Assembly: GCA_003864495.1 (NCBI GenBank)
Contig: ML133409.1
Coordinates: 1,274,818-1,338,817, forward strand
Source: Nemopilema nomurai
Lineage: Eukaryota; Cnidaria; Scyphozoa; Rhizostomeae; Rhizostomatidae
Reading direction: 5' to 3'
Length of the DNA: 64,000 nucleotides
Numbering within the stretch: position 1 is the stretch's first letter; every line of letters starts with the position of its first letter. Below, one piece after another: positions 12,001-27,000 of the stretch. Below the pieces are notes generated by a model. The model saw nothing but the letters and a program-made list of their open reading frames with translations, was not told where the DNA came from and ran no database searches. The translations under genes and the position numbers were made by a program.

Positions 12001-15000
12001 GAAAGGTTTTAAGAAATCATTTAAAACTTTTTCAAAGGAGTAATTCAGGTACAGGTGCATCAATCAACAATAACAAGGTGCAAGATGTAAAGAAATTGAC
12101 AAGTTCTGTAAGATGTAAAGTAGGAAAACCCCCATCTTCAATTTTTTTTTACCAGGCTAGGACTGCTGATATGATTATATTAGTACAATAAACACATTTA
12201 TCATGTGCACCTTTCAAGATTGTGAACGGTTTGTGTGGAAGATAAAAGTTAAGTGAAACCCCATTGTTTTATTTGAACCTACCCAATTTGAACATACGGC
12301 CAGAACACATTAGAGGAATAATCTAAAGTGATTATGTAAAGTGGTGTTTTGGAGCAGTATCAGACAAGAGAGCGGTGTCCTTAATAAGACAATAACGCAT
12401 GCCTTGCTTCCTTCTGTTGAAGTAAAGCTGAAAAAACATACTTCTTTTACAGTTGATGCAATTGAAAAAGTGACTTCTAACTAAGCAGGTCGGAGGAGTT
12501 TTGCAAGAAACTTGAGATTAGGGAATTTTACCGATGAAATATTTAAATTTGTTTTTAGCTGTAATTCAAAGCTGAAGAAATTCCCTGTCAAAAAACAAAG
12601 TTGTGACAATGTTTTCCACTTGGAATCGTGCGTTTACGTGCTATTATTGGTCAAAAATTGAAGATGTGGTTTAACCGCAATTCAGAAAAACAGTGCATGC
12701 AGGCACAGAAGTGTGTATCGCAAGAGCAGCTGTTTTCTCTATTTGCCGGCTCAAGCTTTTTGATTTCCGAACTGTTGGGAAATTAAGAATGTAGTATTTT
12801 AATTGGCTTACATTTAGTTCATTAGTTTGCTGAAATCGTTCTTAAAACGAGGCACCCAATAGTCTTATTTGAACACCTCTTGTCTCCCGTTCCTATGCCG
12901 TGTTCACTTCAGTTTTTATTTGAACTGCAGTATGTATAGGTATTCTCATTTCCGCTCCAGTTAAATAGCCTAGTTCTGTTAATTTTAAATTGAATATAAA
13001 TTTACATGTCGCCGTTCTACACTAAAATAGCTACAGTTTTTGGTACTAATCTTCAAGAACGAAAAGACAGGGTGGAAACGTACCTGCCAACGACCCAAAA
13101 TACCCGAAAAACTCAAACGAAAAAATTCTATCCCAGCGACCGAAAGGACCCACGCATGAGTGTGACTTTTGCAAATGGACCAACGAACGACTCAAACGAC
13201 CCACGCAAAGACCCACGCAAAGACCCACGCAAAGACCCACGCAAGGACCCACTTTCTCTTCATGAATACGTGATTTTCTTATTACGGTGTTTTTGGCTGG
13301 AACAAGAACAAGATGGCTGAATATTCCGCAGCAATCCTCGAGCGCCTCTACAAAAAATACTCGAGTTTAAATATAAATATAATAAAATTAATTCTCAAGT
13401 TCTCTCGCTGTTCGAAAATTGCCATTACCCAAAATCGATGCTTTCTTCTCCACGACTTCGATCGTCGTCTGTACAGAGTCACCAAAAGTATGAATAATTG
13501 ACTTATTAAATGCTGCGAACTTTCCTTACACGAATGCCGCCAAAATTAAATGCACGGATCACGCAATGAACAGCAGCAGCAATAAAACGACTCAAAGGAC
13601 CCAAACGACCAAGTGGAAACCAATGTGTTTTTTGGGTCGTTCGCGTCTTTCTGAAACGACTCTGACGACGCAAACGACCCAAACGACCAATTGGGAACCA
13701 GGCTTTAAGGATTCCATGGACTCACAACACAAGTAGTTGATAAGTAGTTGATACACAGACAATTAAAATGTTTGTAACGTCACATATCACTCCGCACGTT
13801 CTGTTCAACATTGAAAGTAGAGTTACATGAAGTATTTTGCAATGCCCCTTAGTTTTGTTTATGTTGCTCAGAAGTCGAAATACTGCAAAGTTTTCACCAT
13901 CCCTTTTCAGCCACGCAACCCAAGTTTAGTCCAACTAAACTGATGCAAAATTTTGTAAAAGGAAACGACAAATGTAAAGGAGCCTTTTTTGTCACTTGTA
14001 TCTTATTTGAAGTTAACATGTTCTCAGTGTTTAATTGTTGTTTCTTTTTAGGATACCTACTCTTCAAAGACTTCTGTGAAAATCTATGTGACGAACACAT
14101 TCCGCAGATTCACTTTTATGAGGCAGTAGGTTAATTTACGTTTTTTTTAACTTTTCCTGATTTGCATACCTCTGCTTTGAGGGTTAGAATACGCCTTATT
14201 TACAAACGCTTAAACCGAAACCAGTAGCTACTGCGCCTAGATAATCCAGATATTTCTCTGTATCTTGCAAAAGAGCGTGTTAGTTAAGGCTAGCAGAGTA
14301 CAGTAGCTGGGATGTTGTTGAGAATCTGCTCTGGTACGAGTTATTCGTAATGCTTACTCCCCTTATGCAACAGCAGTTTAATCGTCTATTGATGTTTCAG
14401 AGATTTTGTTTTGTCGTCCACGCTTTGAATAGCTGTTTTGTATTCCATCCAGTCAATAAGCTCTATCTATGACCTCACACTCATGCAAATGCAGTAGCAG
14501 GTATTCTCATTCTGGCACCTGGCCCTTCCTGTCATCTTTCTGCTTTTTTTTGTCTCCGATTAATTTACAGTTTATCATGACTGAATCTTCACTTCATGTT
14601 ATGTTAGTTTTGTCAAAGAAAGATTCATTTTCAAATACACTTTCCTGCAGACTGCAAACTAAGCAATACTATCTCTTTGGTTTAGCCAGCATAATGTCTG
14701 TTCGTAAGCAATGCCTCATTGCGGCCTTTGAACGTTTCTCTTCTTTTAGGCCTTAAAACGTTTTTTACTTCCTACCCCACTTGTTCATAGTTTCATCAAC
14801 ACAATTTTGTTCATACATGCATGCCTTTACCTTAACAAGAACCAGTTAATTTCAGTGCTTTTTATTCTTTTTCTAAATGATTTTGGTATAACTTTCGTTT
14901 TCCTTAGTTTTTGTTGCTATCTCCGTAGTTTTAGCAAAAGGTGATTGCCAAGCTTAAACGAAAAGACGCTGTTGTTGCTGCTTTGTTGGTGCTCTTTCCA

Positions 15001-18000
15001 TTGTTTTTGCGAGAAAATTTAATAAATTTCACAAATGCTATCACAAGGTGCCTTATCTCAGCATTTGTATGACTGCTGACTTTTGAGAATTTGAAGATAA
15101 GTTAGTCCTCTTATGTTTAGTCTTTTATCCCTGGCATATTGCTCTTTGTTTCGCCGCTTGTTGTAGACCTTATGTGCCGCTCTTATTCTTTGCTTTGATC
15201 ACGTGACCGCCAGGTGGCGATTGAGCCATGAAGATAACGGTTGACAATGAAATTAATCTCTACTGGTATCTTGATAAATCAGTGGAAGACTTGCAGAGTT
15301 TCGTTTTGGTTTTCGGATACAGTTCCTAGTTACACGAATGCCAGTCTTTGAGATGATAATTTCATTGATTCGGTCACCCTTATCCATAGTATCAAGCTCG
15401 CTACAGGAACGATACGGCGAAACTTAATCTCCTATCTTTCTTCACGTATAAGCTATATAATGATGTTTGTATTCAAATTTGATCGTCTCATTAATTTTGC
15501 ACGAGTTGGGCATCTGCTCTTGAGCTCGTCCATATGCGGTTACCTTGACATCAGGTCTTAACGACATGCAAACGCATTCACTATCTGAAAGTTCCGCCCG
15601 AATTGAATTTTCATGAAATGGTCTGATTAAATATTCTTATTTTGAGTTAAAAGGGAAACACATTAGATTGAACCCTTGTTTATATCCAGATACCAAGTTT
15701 TGAAGTAATTGCATCGTCTATATTCATACTGTCAGCATTGAAATGGACGGATCAAAGACGGGGGTGGCTTTTGCGAGCTTGATCGGCTGTTGTCGCCTTT
15801 AGAAATTGTTGCTTTGACTTTTCACCGTTCATTTTATATTTCAGTATTTTCATTTGAAAGTAACGCCCAAGAAGTTAGACCCTGATATGAAACATTTGGG
15901 AAACAAATATTTCTAAAGGCGTTTGGTTCAAAAGAGCACTTTTACCGTACATAATGATAAATCTTAGAGGTGTTTGTTTGCTGCCACAGAGTAGTGATTC
16001 ATGGATTTCTAAATGAGTTGTAGTTTTCCGTGAGAACGAATAATTACATTATACTTGATCAAGACTTTTTGCCCCAAAATTACTCAAAAAGCACTTGGTT
16101 CCGTGTAGGCAGATTGGGTTTGTGCAAACTTGTTTTATATAGAACAGGGCAGCTCCTGTGTGCCAATAAATGTTTTAGGGATGAGAGAAGACTAGTCTGG
16201 CAAGGTCGTCCACGACTCTGTCACAGTTGAGACTACGCGCTGCAATTGCATGTGATTGTCATTTTTCGTTGGACTTGAATATTGCGCATTGCATTATTGT
16301 TTTAAGTAAAAACCGCTTTGAGGTTGTTGTTGTTGCAGTTACGTTACACCTAGTCTGTTGCTTCTGCTTGCCGCAGCTAAGGGTGTTAGCTCTGCCCAGC
16401 TTCTTTGAATTCAGGGGTCTTAGCAACAGTTGGATATTATAGTGTTTTGACACTTGCCTTACGTAAAGCAGCAGTTATCTGGATTTCGGTTTTGGCGAAG
16501 ACAGCCTTCTGAAAGTAATTGTTGATAGACAGAGCTGCAGGAAACGTAGCAACTAAGCCCCTACGCACATTCATGGGCTAGTATCTTTGTCATTACGTTG
16601 ATCTGTGATTAGGCCTGTCTCGCTAAGGTTTCTCTTTACTAGATTTTGACAAACATATGGCATATATTGACTAGGTTTGTTGACGTTTGTTCAAGGGGTG
16701 ACGTAAGCCAATGTGTGCTAGTTTCGATGGCGAATCATCGTATGAGTTTGGCACTAGTTTTGGCACATGTCTCTGTCTCAAGATGTCGCAGCCAATGCAT
16801 TTCTTGTCACAGCTTTCAAACACAAAAGTGCATCTGCAGTTGCTTTGTAGGGTTTGCGTTGTCTCGAAGACCCACGCCTACGTTAAATACAGTTGTAGAC
16901 TGGTCATTTGTTCTCGTGATATATGTTCTGTATGCCTTTGCAATCAAAAGCGTTTGCAAGTAGATAACTTAACAATGAGCATCCTTGTTTCTTATATGCC
17001 ACTGTTTCATTCTACCGTAATCTCACTTTATGTGTTCTGCGGGTAGTTTTACCAGATCATGAGCCGCGGGAAGGCCCTGCTTCAGGGCGCTTTCTAAGCT
17101 TTATGCAAAACTTAAGAAATCTCCTCACTCGCCCCTAGTATTGTTTCAAAAAAACACAAGCAAAGTAGTTAGGCCATTTCCAAGGAATTTTGGGTGCACA
17201 AGTTTGGCCTTTACTCAGGAAGCGAGCCTTCGCCCTGCTTTTCTGTTTTGGACGCGTGCGGATCTTAAATGGTGCTTCAGAGCAGCTTAGTTTATGATGT
17301 CTATTCATGCTAGTGTTGCACCCCCTTCTCTAGCATGCTATTAATACTAGTAGCTTCTTTGTAGATCAAAGAGTATGAGAAGAAACAAGGTGTCGAGGAC
17401 AGGTTGCATCAAGCTCGTGAAATTTTCGACAATTACATCATGAAAGAGCTGCTTTCGTGTTCCCATGTGAGTGATGATTGGAACCAATGGAAAGACTGTT
17501 TTCGTAAATCTGATAAATTTACTACGATTTACGCGATTTGTAGTGAAAATTAGTACTTCTGTCAAGATGTTTAAGATGCGGAGGTGTTGTTTATCTTTAT
17601 TGTCTATCTTAAGAAAGTCTTTATTGCAATTGAGATCAAATACACTAGTTATCAATTCGATGGCAAATCTTCCATGACGGCACAATTTTGCCAAATTAAT
17701 TTGCTGTATATGTCCTCGTGGTAGCAGGAGACTGTTTGCATGTTTATTAACCAATGTTTTAAACAGATCATCAAAGATTCATCTACATGACATAGTGCCT
17801 TAAATATCAAGTCCTTTCGCCTGCAGGTCAACAGCAATATGGAGTTGTGAAGCTAAATCGTCATTTTTGTCGCTTTGGTTGCATGCGTAGAGAGGCCTAC
17901 CTCGAATACATGTTTATCCTGCTTAAAATCACTCCCTATTTCGCTAATTTTTCGCAGTGAAGCGCATGTCATTTACTTAAGCTGTCAGCGAAAAAGAGAT

Positions 18001-21000
18001 TTTGACAGTCCTTAGTCTGTTGGATATGATCTCGTCGCCTCATTCTGTTCTTAGCCTTGAAATGCTTTTTAAATTATGACTCGTTTATTATTTTTCAGTC
18101 ATTCTCCTATACCGCAACGGAGCATGTCAGGAAACTTCTGCTCAGGGGCGAAGTACCCGTTAACCTCTTCGAAGTAATCATAATTTTGTAAATATGTTCA
18201 ATTTATTGTCTTGGCCATGGATTCATATGTAAGATGCTTTGGCCGTGGTCATGTTACATATAAGACAAGTCTTCCCTTATTCGTGAAGCATAATTTAAAT
18301 CTCAGGATCCCACTTTTTCCGTTCTTTCATTTGAAAACATTTTAACCAAATTACATCATGTTACCCCATTTTGTGCTATGTTTCTTTCATTGTAATTTTT
18401 CACCTTTTAAGATCTCTGTCAATTTCTATTACGAATTTTAGTGCATGTGAATGTTGATGATGAATTTGATACCGATAGACGAATAATTAACTTGCAACTT
18501 TATGTTTTTTACCGTGCTTCCCGGTATGCTAATGCAAGTGAAGTCTTCGTTTTTCTGCTAAACTCGCTTAGAAATGTTCTATGATTGCTAGTTATTTCAT
18601 AAACATGTTTCTCACTTGACTTGTCTTGTTCTGTGCAGCCGTATGATAAAGAGATTAGAGACAGCTTAAGGGGAAGGATTTTCGACAAATTTTTAAAGAG
18701 GTGACTTTATAGAGGGTTATTACCATTTTTGCTACTTCGCTAAGCAGTTGCTTTTGATTCTGTTGCTCCAAGCTTTTCTGTTTACTGATCTAGTTGTTTT
18801 GCTTCTTATGTGGCGTGTTTTCAAGCTACCCAGCAGCATGTGTTTCGAGCATAGCGAAAGTATACTGGATGGCTGTCATGTGATTTCTTGCGATGCATTA
18901 CTAGACAAGCGTCATATTATTCAATGCCGTAGTATTTGTCGTTAGCCGTTTCATTCGTTTCAAGTCTTCAAGTTATTCAAGCATCTCTCAGAGTAACTAT
19001 TTCCCTTTTTTCTCTTTAGTGAAAAATACGTTAGGTTTTTACAGTGGAAGAACTTGGAGCTCAATCTACATGTAAGTGTTCAATATACACGTTGGCTCCC
19101 GTTCAACTCGCCCCTTTGTGATATATTGCATCATCCGAGTTTATCCAATGAAAATACATGTTTACTAATTTCTTTTCGATTATGTCGTTGCTATAATTTG
19201 TATTGCGGTCTCTGTTGGGGTCTAGCGTTTTTTTGTTAGAACAGAATTAATGGCATAATCGTCGGTGAGAATCCCCCGATGTTTGTTACTTGCATAAACG
19301 AAAAAGCTTCTTTGAGTCGGCTCCCTTTCTGCATCGCACCGTGTATTTAGTTACCCGCCAGCAAATGCTAGAGCAACCACCTGCTTTTCCCTTGCACGCA
19401 AGTCGACATAATGAACGTGCGCTGTGCAATTCAGTTCAGGCCATTACGAGAGTCGCGCTTCGCACAAAATGCGTTTCTGGTAATGAGAGATTAATGTGTA
19501 TAAATGTACTTTTAGCCACGACCTGTACTATTTGCGGCAAGACCAGAGTTTAGGTGCCCTAAAACACTTTAACATGCTCAGTGTTAGCCACTGAGTTAAT
19601 TATTGTGTTAATTATTGTCCAAAGAATAGTCAAATCCTATCCACATTTTGCAGCCCGTACTAGGATTGCATTTTCGTTTTCTCTTCAAATCTTCAATATC
19701 TACGTAGTGAAATAACCTTGTCTCTCAATGCTGTGCCATTGTTCCCGTTGTCATTCAAATAACTTCCTAAATAAAAACTCACAAACGTCTATCAAGATGG
19801 TTAGAGACTCAACAAGCCCTCGTAAACTTTCAAAGAAAAAAACTTGTTTATTCCGCTTCAGGCAGTGATCATAATTTACAATTCATATCTTTAAATTGAC
19901 ATCCGATCGCACATTATAACTAGTTTGATGGTCCTGACATATTGCTGTACAAGAACTGAACTTTTGCATAGTTGAAAATCGGAAGTGTTTTGCCAATGTT
20001 CGAGGATAGCTGAAAACTTGGGATTGCCCTCCGAATATTATTATTCAAGGATAGATATATATAAAGTAATGTTGCAAATGTTAACAAGCTAACAAAATTT
20101 TGCGATATCTTTTAGTAATTATAATTGCTTGTCTTTTCCAGTTAAGTATGAACGATTTTAGTGTACATCGAATCATTGGTCGCGGTGGCTTTGGTGAGGT
20201 CTATGGTTGTCGGAAGGCCGATACTGGCAAAATGTGAGTTTTATACGTCTGCATGCAAATTACTTATTTCAGTCCCTAGATGAATGATATTTCTTGTTGA
20301 TTTGGGCTTTCACCCAATATCCTCCTTGACGGAAGTTCTGAAAATTTTAGAAGCTTTCTTGCCCGATGGCTCCTTGCCAAATCTCACCACTGTTAAATTT
20401 TCTACCTGTTGTTATGTTCACTACCAGGCACTATCTGTAATTATTTTATACGCAGAAATGTTATTTGCTATCGGACAATATGCCTGTTTGCTCTAGGGCC
20501 TGCTTGATTGTCAAGCTTTTGGGCTGATGACGTCAAAATCACTCTTGGTAGACCAGAGTTAAGGGCTGAATACCGTATACCAATGCAAACAGTGTTTTCC
20601 GTCATTTCTCTCCGCTGCTCCCATTGTGTTTTTTATCTAGTTACCTCCGTCCACAGACGACTGATCGATGTTTACAGTCTTTATCTGACTTCTTTCTAGA
20701 TTAATCCGAATCTCCTTACTTTCTAGAATGTTTACACTGTATCGTAACTGTAGGAGGCTCAACTCTTCCTCCAAATCGCTTATTACAAACACCTGCACTA
20801 TTTGATCGCAGTATACCATTACACCAAACGATGTGCTATTCGTTTCCTTGAAACCAAATAAAGACTGTTTGCGTGGCATTTATTTTTCATTATCACGATA
20901 AATTGGCTACGTTCATATTTCTTCAAAAACAGAAAGTGAATAATTTATTATAAAAATGGCCAAGAGGTGAAACTGAAGGACCTTGCTCCTTGTGATTTAT

Positions 21001-24000
21001 TCACACGGATATTTGGGTGATAGGCAGCTTTTCCGTGGCCTCTTGATGGTAGTAAGCCATAATGCGACTGAGCACGACCCTAGGGATCATTGCGCCCTAA
21101 CTTGCCATTTGTTTCAGCAATTATATGAAATACACGAGCCGTAAATCAGAAACAGAAAAAACTGGTCTTAGCCAGCCTTTCACAGGTCGAGCTACATTCA
21201 AGGCCTAGCCATGATTTCTTGAGATGAAAACATTTTACTTGAGAAATCAATAGAAGACAGGCCCAACCAAGCTAATTAAACATTATTTATTGTGTTTTGA
21301 TTTCAGATTTTTCGGGGTCTGCCAAGGCACGTTTAACTTTGGTGTCCCTTTATTGCAAAAGACCCACCCTTCTTATTTTTGTTTTTTATTAGTTGCCGGT
21401 TGTTATTGGTCTCCAAAAGAACTCTGAATCAAGTTGACATGAGTCTAGCTTGACTCCAAAAATTGTTTTAGTTGGCCTAGTGTTTAGCTAGGCTTTCTGA
21501 AATGAAAGCACAGAAGATTTATAATGTTTAATGTTTTTACTCAAGGTATGCGATGAAGTGTTTAGATAAAAAGCGAATCAAGTTGAAGCAAGGCGAAACT
21601 CTGGCGTTGAATGAACGTGTCATGCTGTCTATGGTAAGGTAGTCTAAAAACGATGCTCTTGTTATTCTGAGACTCGTTAGTGCCTAGCCGCCATCTTGTC
21701 TTCGCGGTCTGCTTGCAGTTACAACGGCTTGCCACTTCTAATTTTCTCGATGAAGATATGGAACGTATTGAAAGTAGCATAGCCAAGAACAAGAGGGTTG
21801 CAAGTATCAAGTATTCTCTTCCTGGTGTCGTTTCATCTGTTCATCAAATGGAATATTGAAGACACTCTAAATACTACCCATTGATTTTGTTGGATTGTCA
21901 AGATTACTCGGTACTAGAGATTAGCTTGAAAATTGCACTTGTGGAAAATTTTTACAGGGAATAAATTTCTAATAAATTAGCGTTGATGTCATGGAATTTG
22001 TTCTAGGTCAATTGCCCGTTCATCGTCTGCATGACGTATGCATTTCAGACAGCTGACAAACTCTGCTTCGTGTTAGATCTCATGAACGGTAGGCCAATTG
22101 TTGTTCATAAACTCATTTATGTTTATACTTTTATATGAACAATGGAAAACTCAATCATGTAAATGGAAAAATCAATCATGTAAAGACCTGTAGTGCCATT
22201 TATTTAAAACAAGCAGTATCGTGTTTGCATTTCTGAATTCGGACATCTTCATTCGACATGTCGAAAACCATTGTCCAGTGAGTTGAGCAAGAGGTCATTT
22301 CCTTAATACGACCGGTGAATTGCGAAAAAGTCGTAAGCAGGCCCAGATTTATTCGTTGAATTCCGCTGATTACAACTTTGTTTTGTTTCGTTGGTAAAAG
22401 ATACCAAATTCAGCCAACGGGTGCAACCCGGAAGAAAGGCACGCACATTAGTGCATATTTTCTCAAGCAGTGTTATCTGTTCACATCTTGTAGTATTTAG
22501 CAGTCATTTTTTAGTATTTATTTGTGTTAATTCTTTCGATTGATCGTGTCACAAATTTGATGAATTACAATGATAATTTAATTCATTTAGGTGGTGATTT
22601 GCACTACCATTTAACACAACATGGTGTTTTTAGCGAGGAAGAGGTTTGTTCGCGCAACCTATCGCACATATGTAAATACTCTCTGATAGTTGCCTGAGAA
22701 CGGTCCTTCTATTTAGTGGCCTATTGGCTCACATTATTCTTTAGTTATTGATTCACTCTGCCTTGTCATTGCATGCCTGTATCGACAAGATTCATTTACC
22801 ATACTGCCTCTTTTGTAATAAACGACAGACGGACTCTTTGAGTTTGCTTTACATGCGAAGAACGGAAAGAAGAATTGTGTCACGTTCATGTCTTTTCCAC
22901 AGGTGTTATTTTACGCCTCTGAAGTCATTCTTGGCCTGGAGCATATGCATCGCCGCTTTGTTTGCTATCGAGACCTAAAGGTGCCTTGTATCACCAAACA
23001 TCTCCTTCGGCATATTCTCACGTGCTATAACTTTACAGTATCTTAATTTTCACGCCATTTATTGCATGCTATCGTATCTTTTGCTTGGAAAGGGACCCCC
23101 GGTCAACAATGTCTCAAGATTAAGGAAAATAGCAATATTCAACGTGGGGATGGGGTCTATGATTTTGATTAAATTAACCGCAACTTAAGAGTATTGATTT
23201 GTATCCCTTCAAAATTCAAGTAGATTCATCGTATGTTTCATTTTCCATTCTGATAAAGATTGCAATTCGCCATGTGTTATAAGTGGCTGTATATGCAGAG
23301 CTGCACACGTTGGTGGCGTTTAGAATTTGACGGTTTTGATGATTCTATGCATTTCCTCCTCACTATCCTCTTTCATATTGCACTGAAAAAAGTCAACTAA
23401 CTGTATGATCATGAATTTTTGTTGTACCACTCTTGTATAGAAACACCATGTCAGTTCTCAATTGCTAAATGTTTTTTTTATTGGTTTTCCCAGCCAGCAA
23501 ACATCTTATTGGATGAACATGGTCACGTGAGGATTTCTGATCTGGGATTGGCATGTGATTTTTCAAAGAAGAAGCCGCATGCATGCGTGTAAGTTGATTG
23601 TTGCATAGAAACACCTTCACGGTTATTCGTCGCTGAAATCTGTGAGAAAGCCAATTAACTATCACCATCACTTTTATTATGCTATGTTGTTTTTTCTAAT
23701 GTGGAATTCCACACTAAAGCATCCCCGCCGTTATTAAGTATACTAATATTTGCACTAATATTTAGTACACTAATATTTGCACTAATATTTAGTACACTAA
23801 TATTTAGTACACTAATATTTGCATTAGAATATTATGGTAAGCTATGAGCACGGGTCGTCAAAAATAGTTTTAAAATGTCAGTGTTCGTGGGTTCAAATTA
23901 AGGAAACCATTAAATTCTAATTACTGCAGGGCTCTGCCGGATTTTCTACAATGGCTGGGTAGATTGCAATGAAAGTTAACTCCCCATGTCAAAGTGCAAC

Positions 24001-27000
24001 TCTCAAGTGAAAATTTGTACTAAAACACTACGAAAACTGTTGAATAAGAATAAATAAAAATTGGCAAACCAATTCATTTGTACTTGCAATGCCAAACCAC
24101 TCGAAGCCGGACGTGCAGTATTAGCCGTTACGTTTCAAAAACGAGCGTTTTAATGTTTTGGAATAATCGTTCAAAGACGTAGCATTGAAAAACATTTGAA
24201 GAAAAAATTTGGTATTATGATGAATTTATTATTTGCGTAAGAACCTTAAATAAACATTTGATGTGTTTAGCAAGTTAGATAGTGACAAAATAAGCTGACA
24301 AGTTCTCCTTTGTTTGCCTAGTTGACCTGTTGTTAACCTTTTATGCATTCATTCTAAGGCCTTAATTATTTTTGCAATTAATTTCATCAGTTGGCCAAGA
24401 CGTCTGTTATTTTCACTTTCAGGGGTACGCATGGTTACATGGCACCCGAAGTCTTGCAAAAGGGAGTTTGCTACGATTCCTCTGCAGACTGGTTCTCTTT
24501 CGGCTGCATGATCTACAAGCTGCTACGAGGGTATGCATCTACCTAGTTTTAATCAATCTAATTACTGGTTCGAAAAATCACTGAAAAGTCTTCTATGTTA
24601 ATTCTGATTTTAATGCTGAAATCGATTCATATTTTACTCCCTTTTTCTAAAGCAAGGGAGATTTTTTACAATGTTGAATATCTGCTTTCGTTTTCCTGTA
24701 CTGATTAATTTGTCTATTCATGTCTACAGGCATAGTCCGTTTCGACAACAGAAGACTAAAGATAAATACGAGATTGACAAAATGACCCTCACAATGGTTA
24801 GCCGGCCTTTTTTTCTATGCAGCTAAGACTAATTTGAAAGTCCAATAAAAGCTTTTCATACAAAGCAGTGTATTCCTTCTTCTTGGTTTGACAAGAGATT
24901 ATACTTTTCCCATCTTTATTTCTTGGGGGTGGCCGACCACTGCCAGTCATCCCTTGCGGTATCCTTTGAAACTAACATCTGCAACTGCCTTAGATCAGAG
25001 GACTTGAATATTATTACTTTTTCACCAAGAATATTGTTCTTGTTTGACGTAGGTAAATCAGTAACAGTTTTTATACTGATAAAACGTGTTAAGGTGCAAT
25101 ATGACCTTTTACCCGGCCCAATTCTTCTTAAATTAGATTCTAGGCTCTATAGACATGGGTCCGCACTACATTCTACGTTTTTGTGGGATGTGATATTAAT
25201 TTAGTTGAAATTTTACAAATATATTTTCGTTTCGTGATTTACTTATGGGTTTGCTTGCGTCTTTACCGCTAAGAATGGATTTCTGTTGGAAATCACACAA
25301 CTTTACGTTGAAAGAATTCTTCTGAGCCTTGAAAGAATTTGCAGTTCATGCCTACTTTTCTTTTACAATACACACAAGCCAATCTTAGAAAAAGCAATAA
25401 TATTTGAATTTTGCAGTTTCATCTTTCTTCAAAATATTGCTGTAGTTTGCTTGCATTACATTAATAATACTACTCAGAAGGAGCAAGGGTACCTGCTGGA
25501 AGAGATAGAAAGGGGTTTTATAGAGATACGATTTAGCGTCTAGGGTAGAGGTTTAATATCTCTCTTACGTTCAAATTTCAGGACATCAAATTTCCAGATG
25601 AATTCACTGACTCGATGAGGTCACTACTAAGTGGCTTCTTGCAGCGCGATGTCTCCCAAAGACTTGGCTGTAAAGGAAATGGGTAGGCACAAATTCGTTT
25701 GCTACAGTCAGTAATAGATAAATAGCAAGATCGCATGTAGTGCAAATGCATTGTTATGCGTATGAAATTCGTTCAAGGGCTTATGCGTAATGTTTTAGAA
25801 TGCAAACTCCTTGAAACCATATAAAAAAGGATGGAACATCCACCCTTTGAGAAAAACAATATCTTGTTTAAATTGTACCAGAGGTTTTCTTTACTTTCAC
25901 TGATTCTTGCCTTAATTTTGTATCATACTATAATGCTTCATACGTGTTTCGTAGCGTTGAAGAAATTAAAGCGCACTCATTCTTCAAGGACATTGAATGG
26001 AAGCAAGTTGAGCTTCTGAAGGTGAGTTGTAAAAGAACGATCTATACAAGTATAGCTGGCATGATTTGGGGTGTAAGAGGTCAGAAAACATCGTCTTTGC
26101 GGTGTTGAGCAGCCCTTCATACCTTAGAAATAGTTTAATTTCCTTTTTATATGTTTATTGAGTGACTTGATTTTACCATGAATAGTATCCTGTATCAACA
26201 CAACACGTATAAAGTTATAGCAAATTTTCTTGTTTCGTTTGATTTTATTGATTGTGAATGGATATTTTCTTTGGTTCCATAGATGCCGCCTCCGCTAATT
26301 CCACCGCGCGGTGAGGTCAACGCGGCAGATGCCTTTGATATTGGCTCATTCGATGAGGATGACGTTAAAGGCATTAAGGTATGTTAATTTTTGCGTGCTA
26401 ATCTGTCGATATGTTTACTCTTCTTATGGCACCACGTAGTTTTTGGTAAATCTTCCCTCGAGCACTCATACTTGACAAGAACTCATAATAATGTTGTTTT
26501 CATCTTTTATAGTCGGGGTTTATTTAAGGGATGCTATTTTGAAAGAAAGGTGATAACTAGAAGAATTAATGTACATCAATTTTCAGCTGATTAAGATTTG
26601 ATTGTGGCTTTTCTTTATGATAGGCAATCTATGTTTGCATTATTTTTCTTTAATTTGCATGCATTTAAAGAATTGTAAATTCTCTTTGATGTGTTCGTAA
26701 ACCGATGAATCTTTTCATATTGATTGTTCATATTGGTGATGAAATCCTATAATCTTTACGGACCAATAATCTTCAATCTTCCTTTTTGACCAGTTTTGGG
26801 AACCACTGGCAAGATAGTTCTTAGTTTGTGATTTGTTCCCGTTTTTGATTAGGCTAGTTTTATTATATTTTGAATATTGATGGAGTTTTATTCTCTATTT
26901 TGGCTTTGTCCTTTTCATTGAAGCATTTTGCTATGCAAATCTGTATATAGCTTTAATCCAAATTTGGATTTTCTTCGTTTAGCTTTCTGAGGCCGACCAA

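Larger units (their letters stand above)
9017..19071 (+). other. GRK2: GRK2/3 exons 1-7: N-terminal helix and RGS-homology domain
   Basis: These seven exons encode residues 1-185. The first 30 residues form the amphipathic helix that contacts the receptor and kinase lobes. Residues about 54-175 are the RGS-homology domain, which in this class binds Galpha-q. Recognisable stretches are [12 protein letters not shown] (exon 3), [18 protein letters not shown] (exon 4), ATEHV (exon 5) and [12 protein letters not shown] (exon 7). Exons are short (52-113 bp), while introns 2 (4.2 kb) and 3 (3.2 kb) are the largest of the gene. Confidence 0.93.

Noticed and set aside
13006..13320. 104-codon frame with DPRKDPRK repeats
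   Set aside because: The repeat comes from a 12-bp DNA array inside a kinase intron; no splice sites or family support.
17347..17754. 135-codon minus-strand frame
   Set aside because: It is antisense to GRK2/3 exon 4 and adjoining intron, with no independent support.
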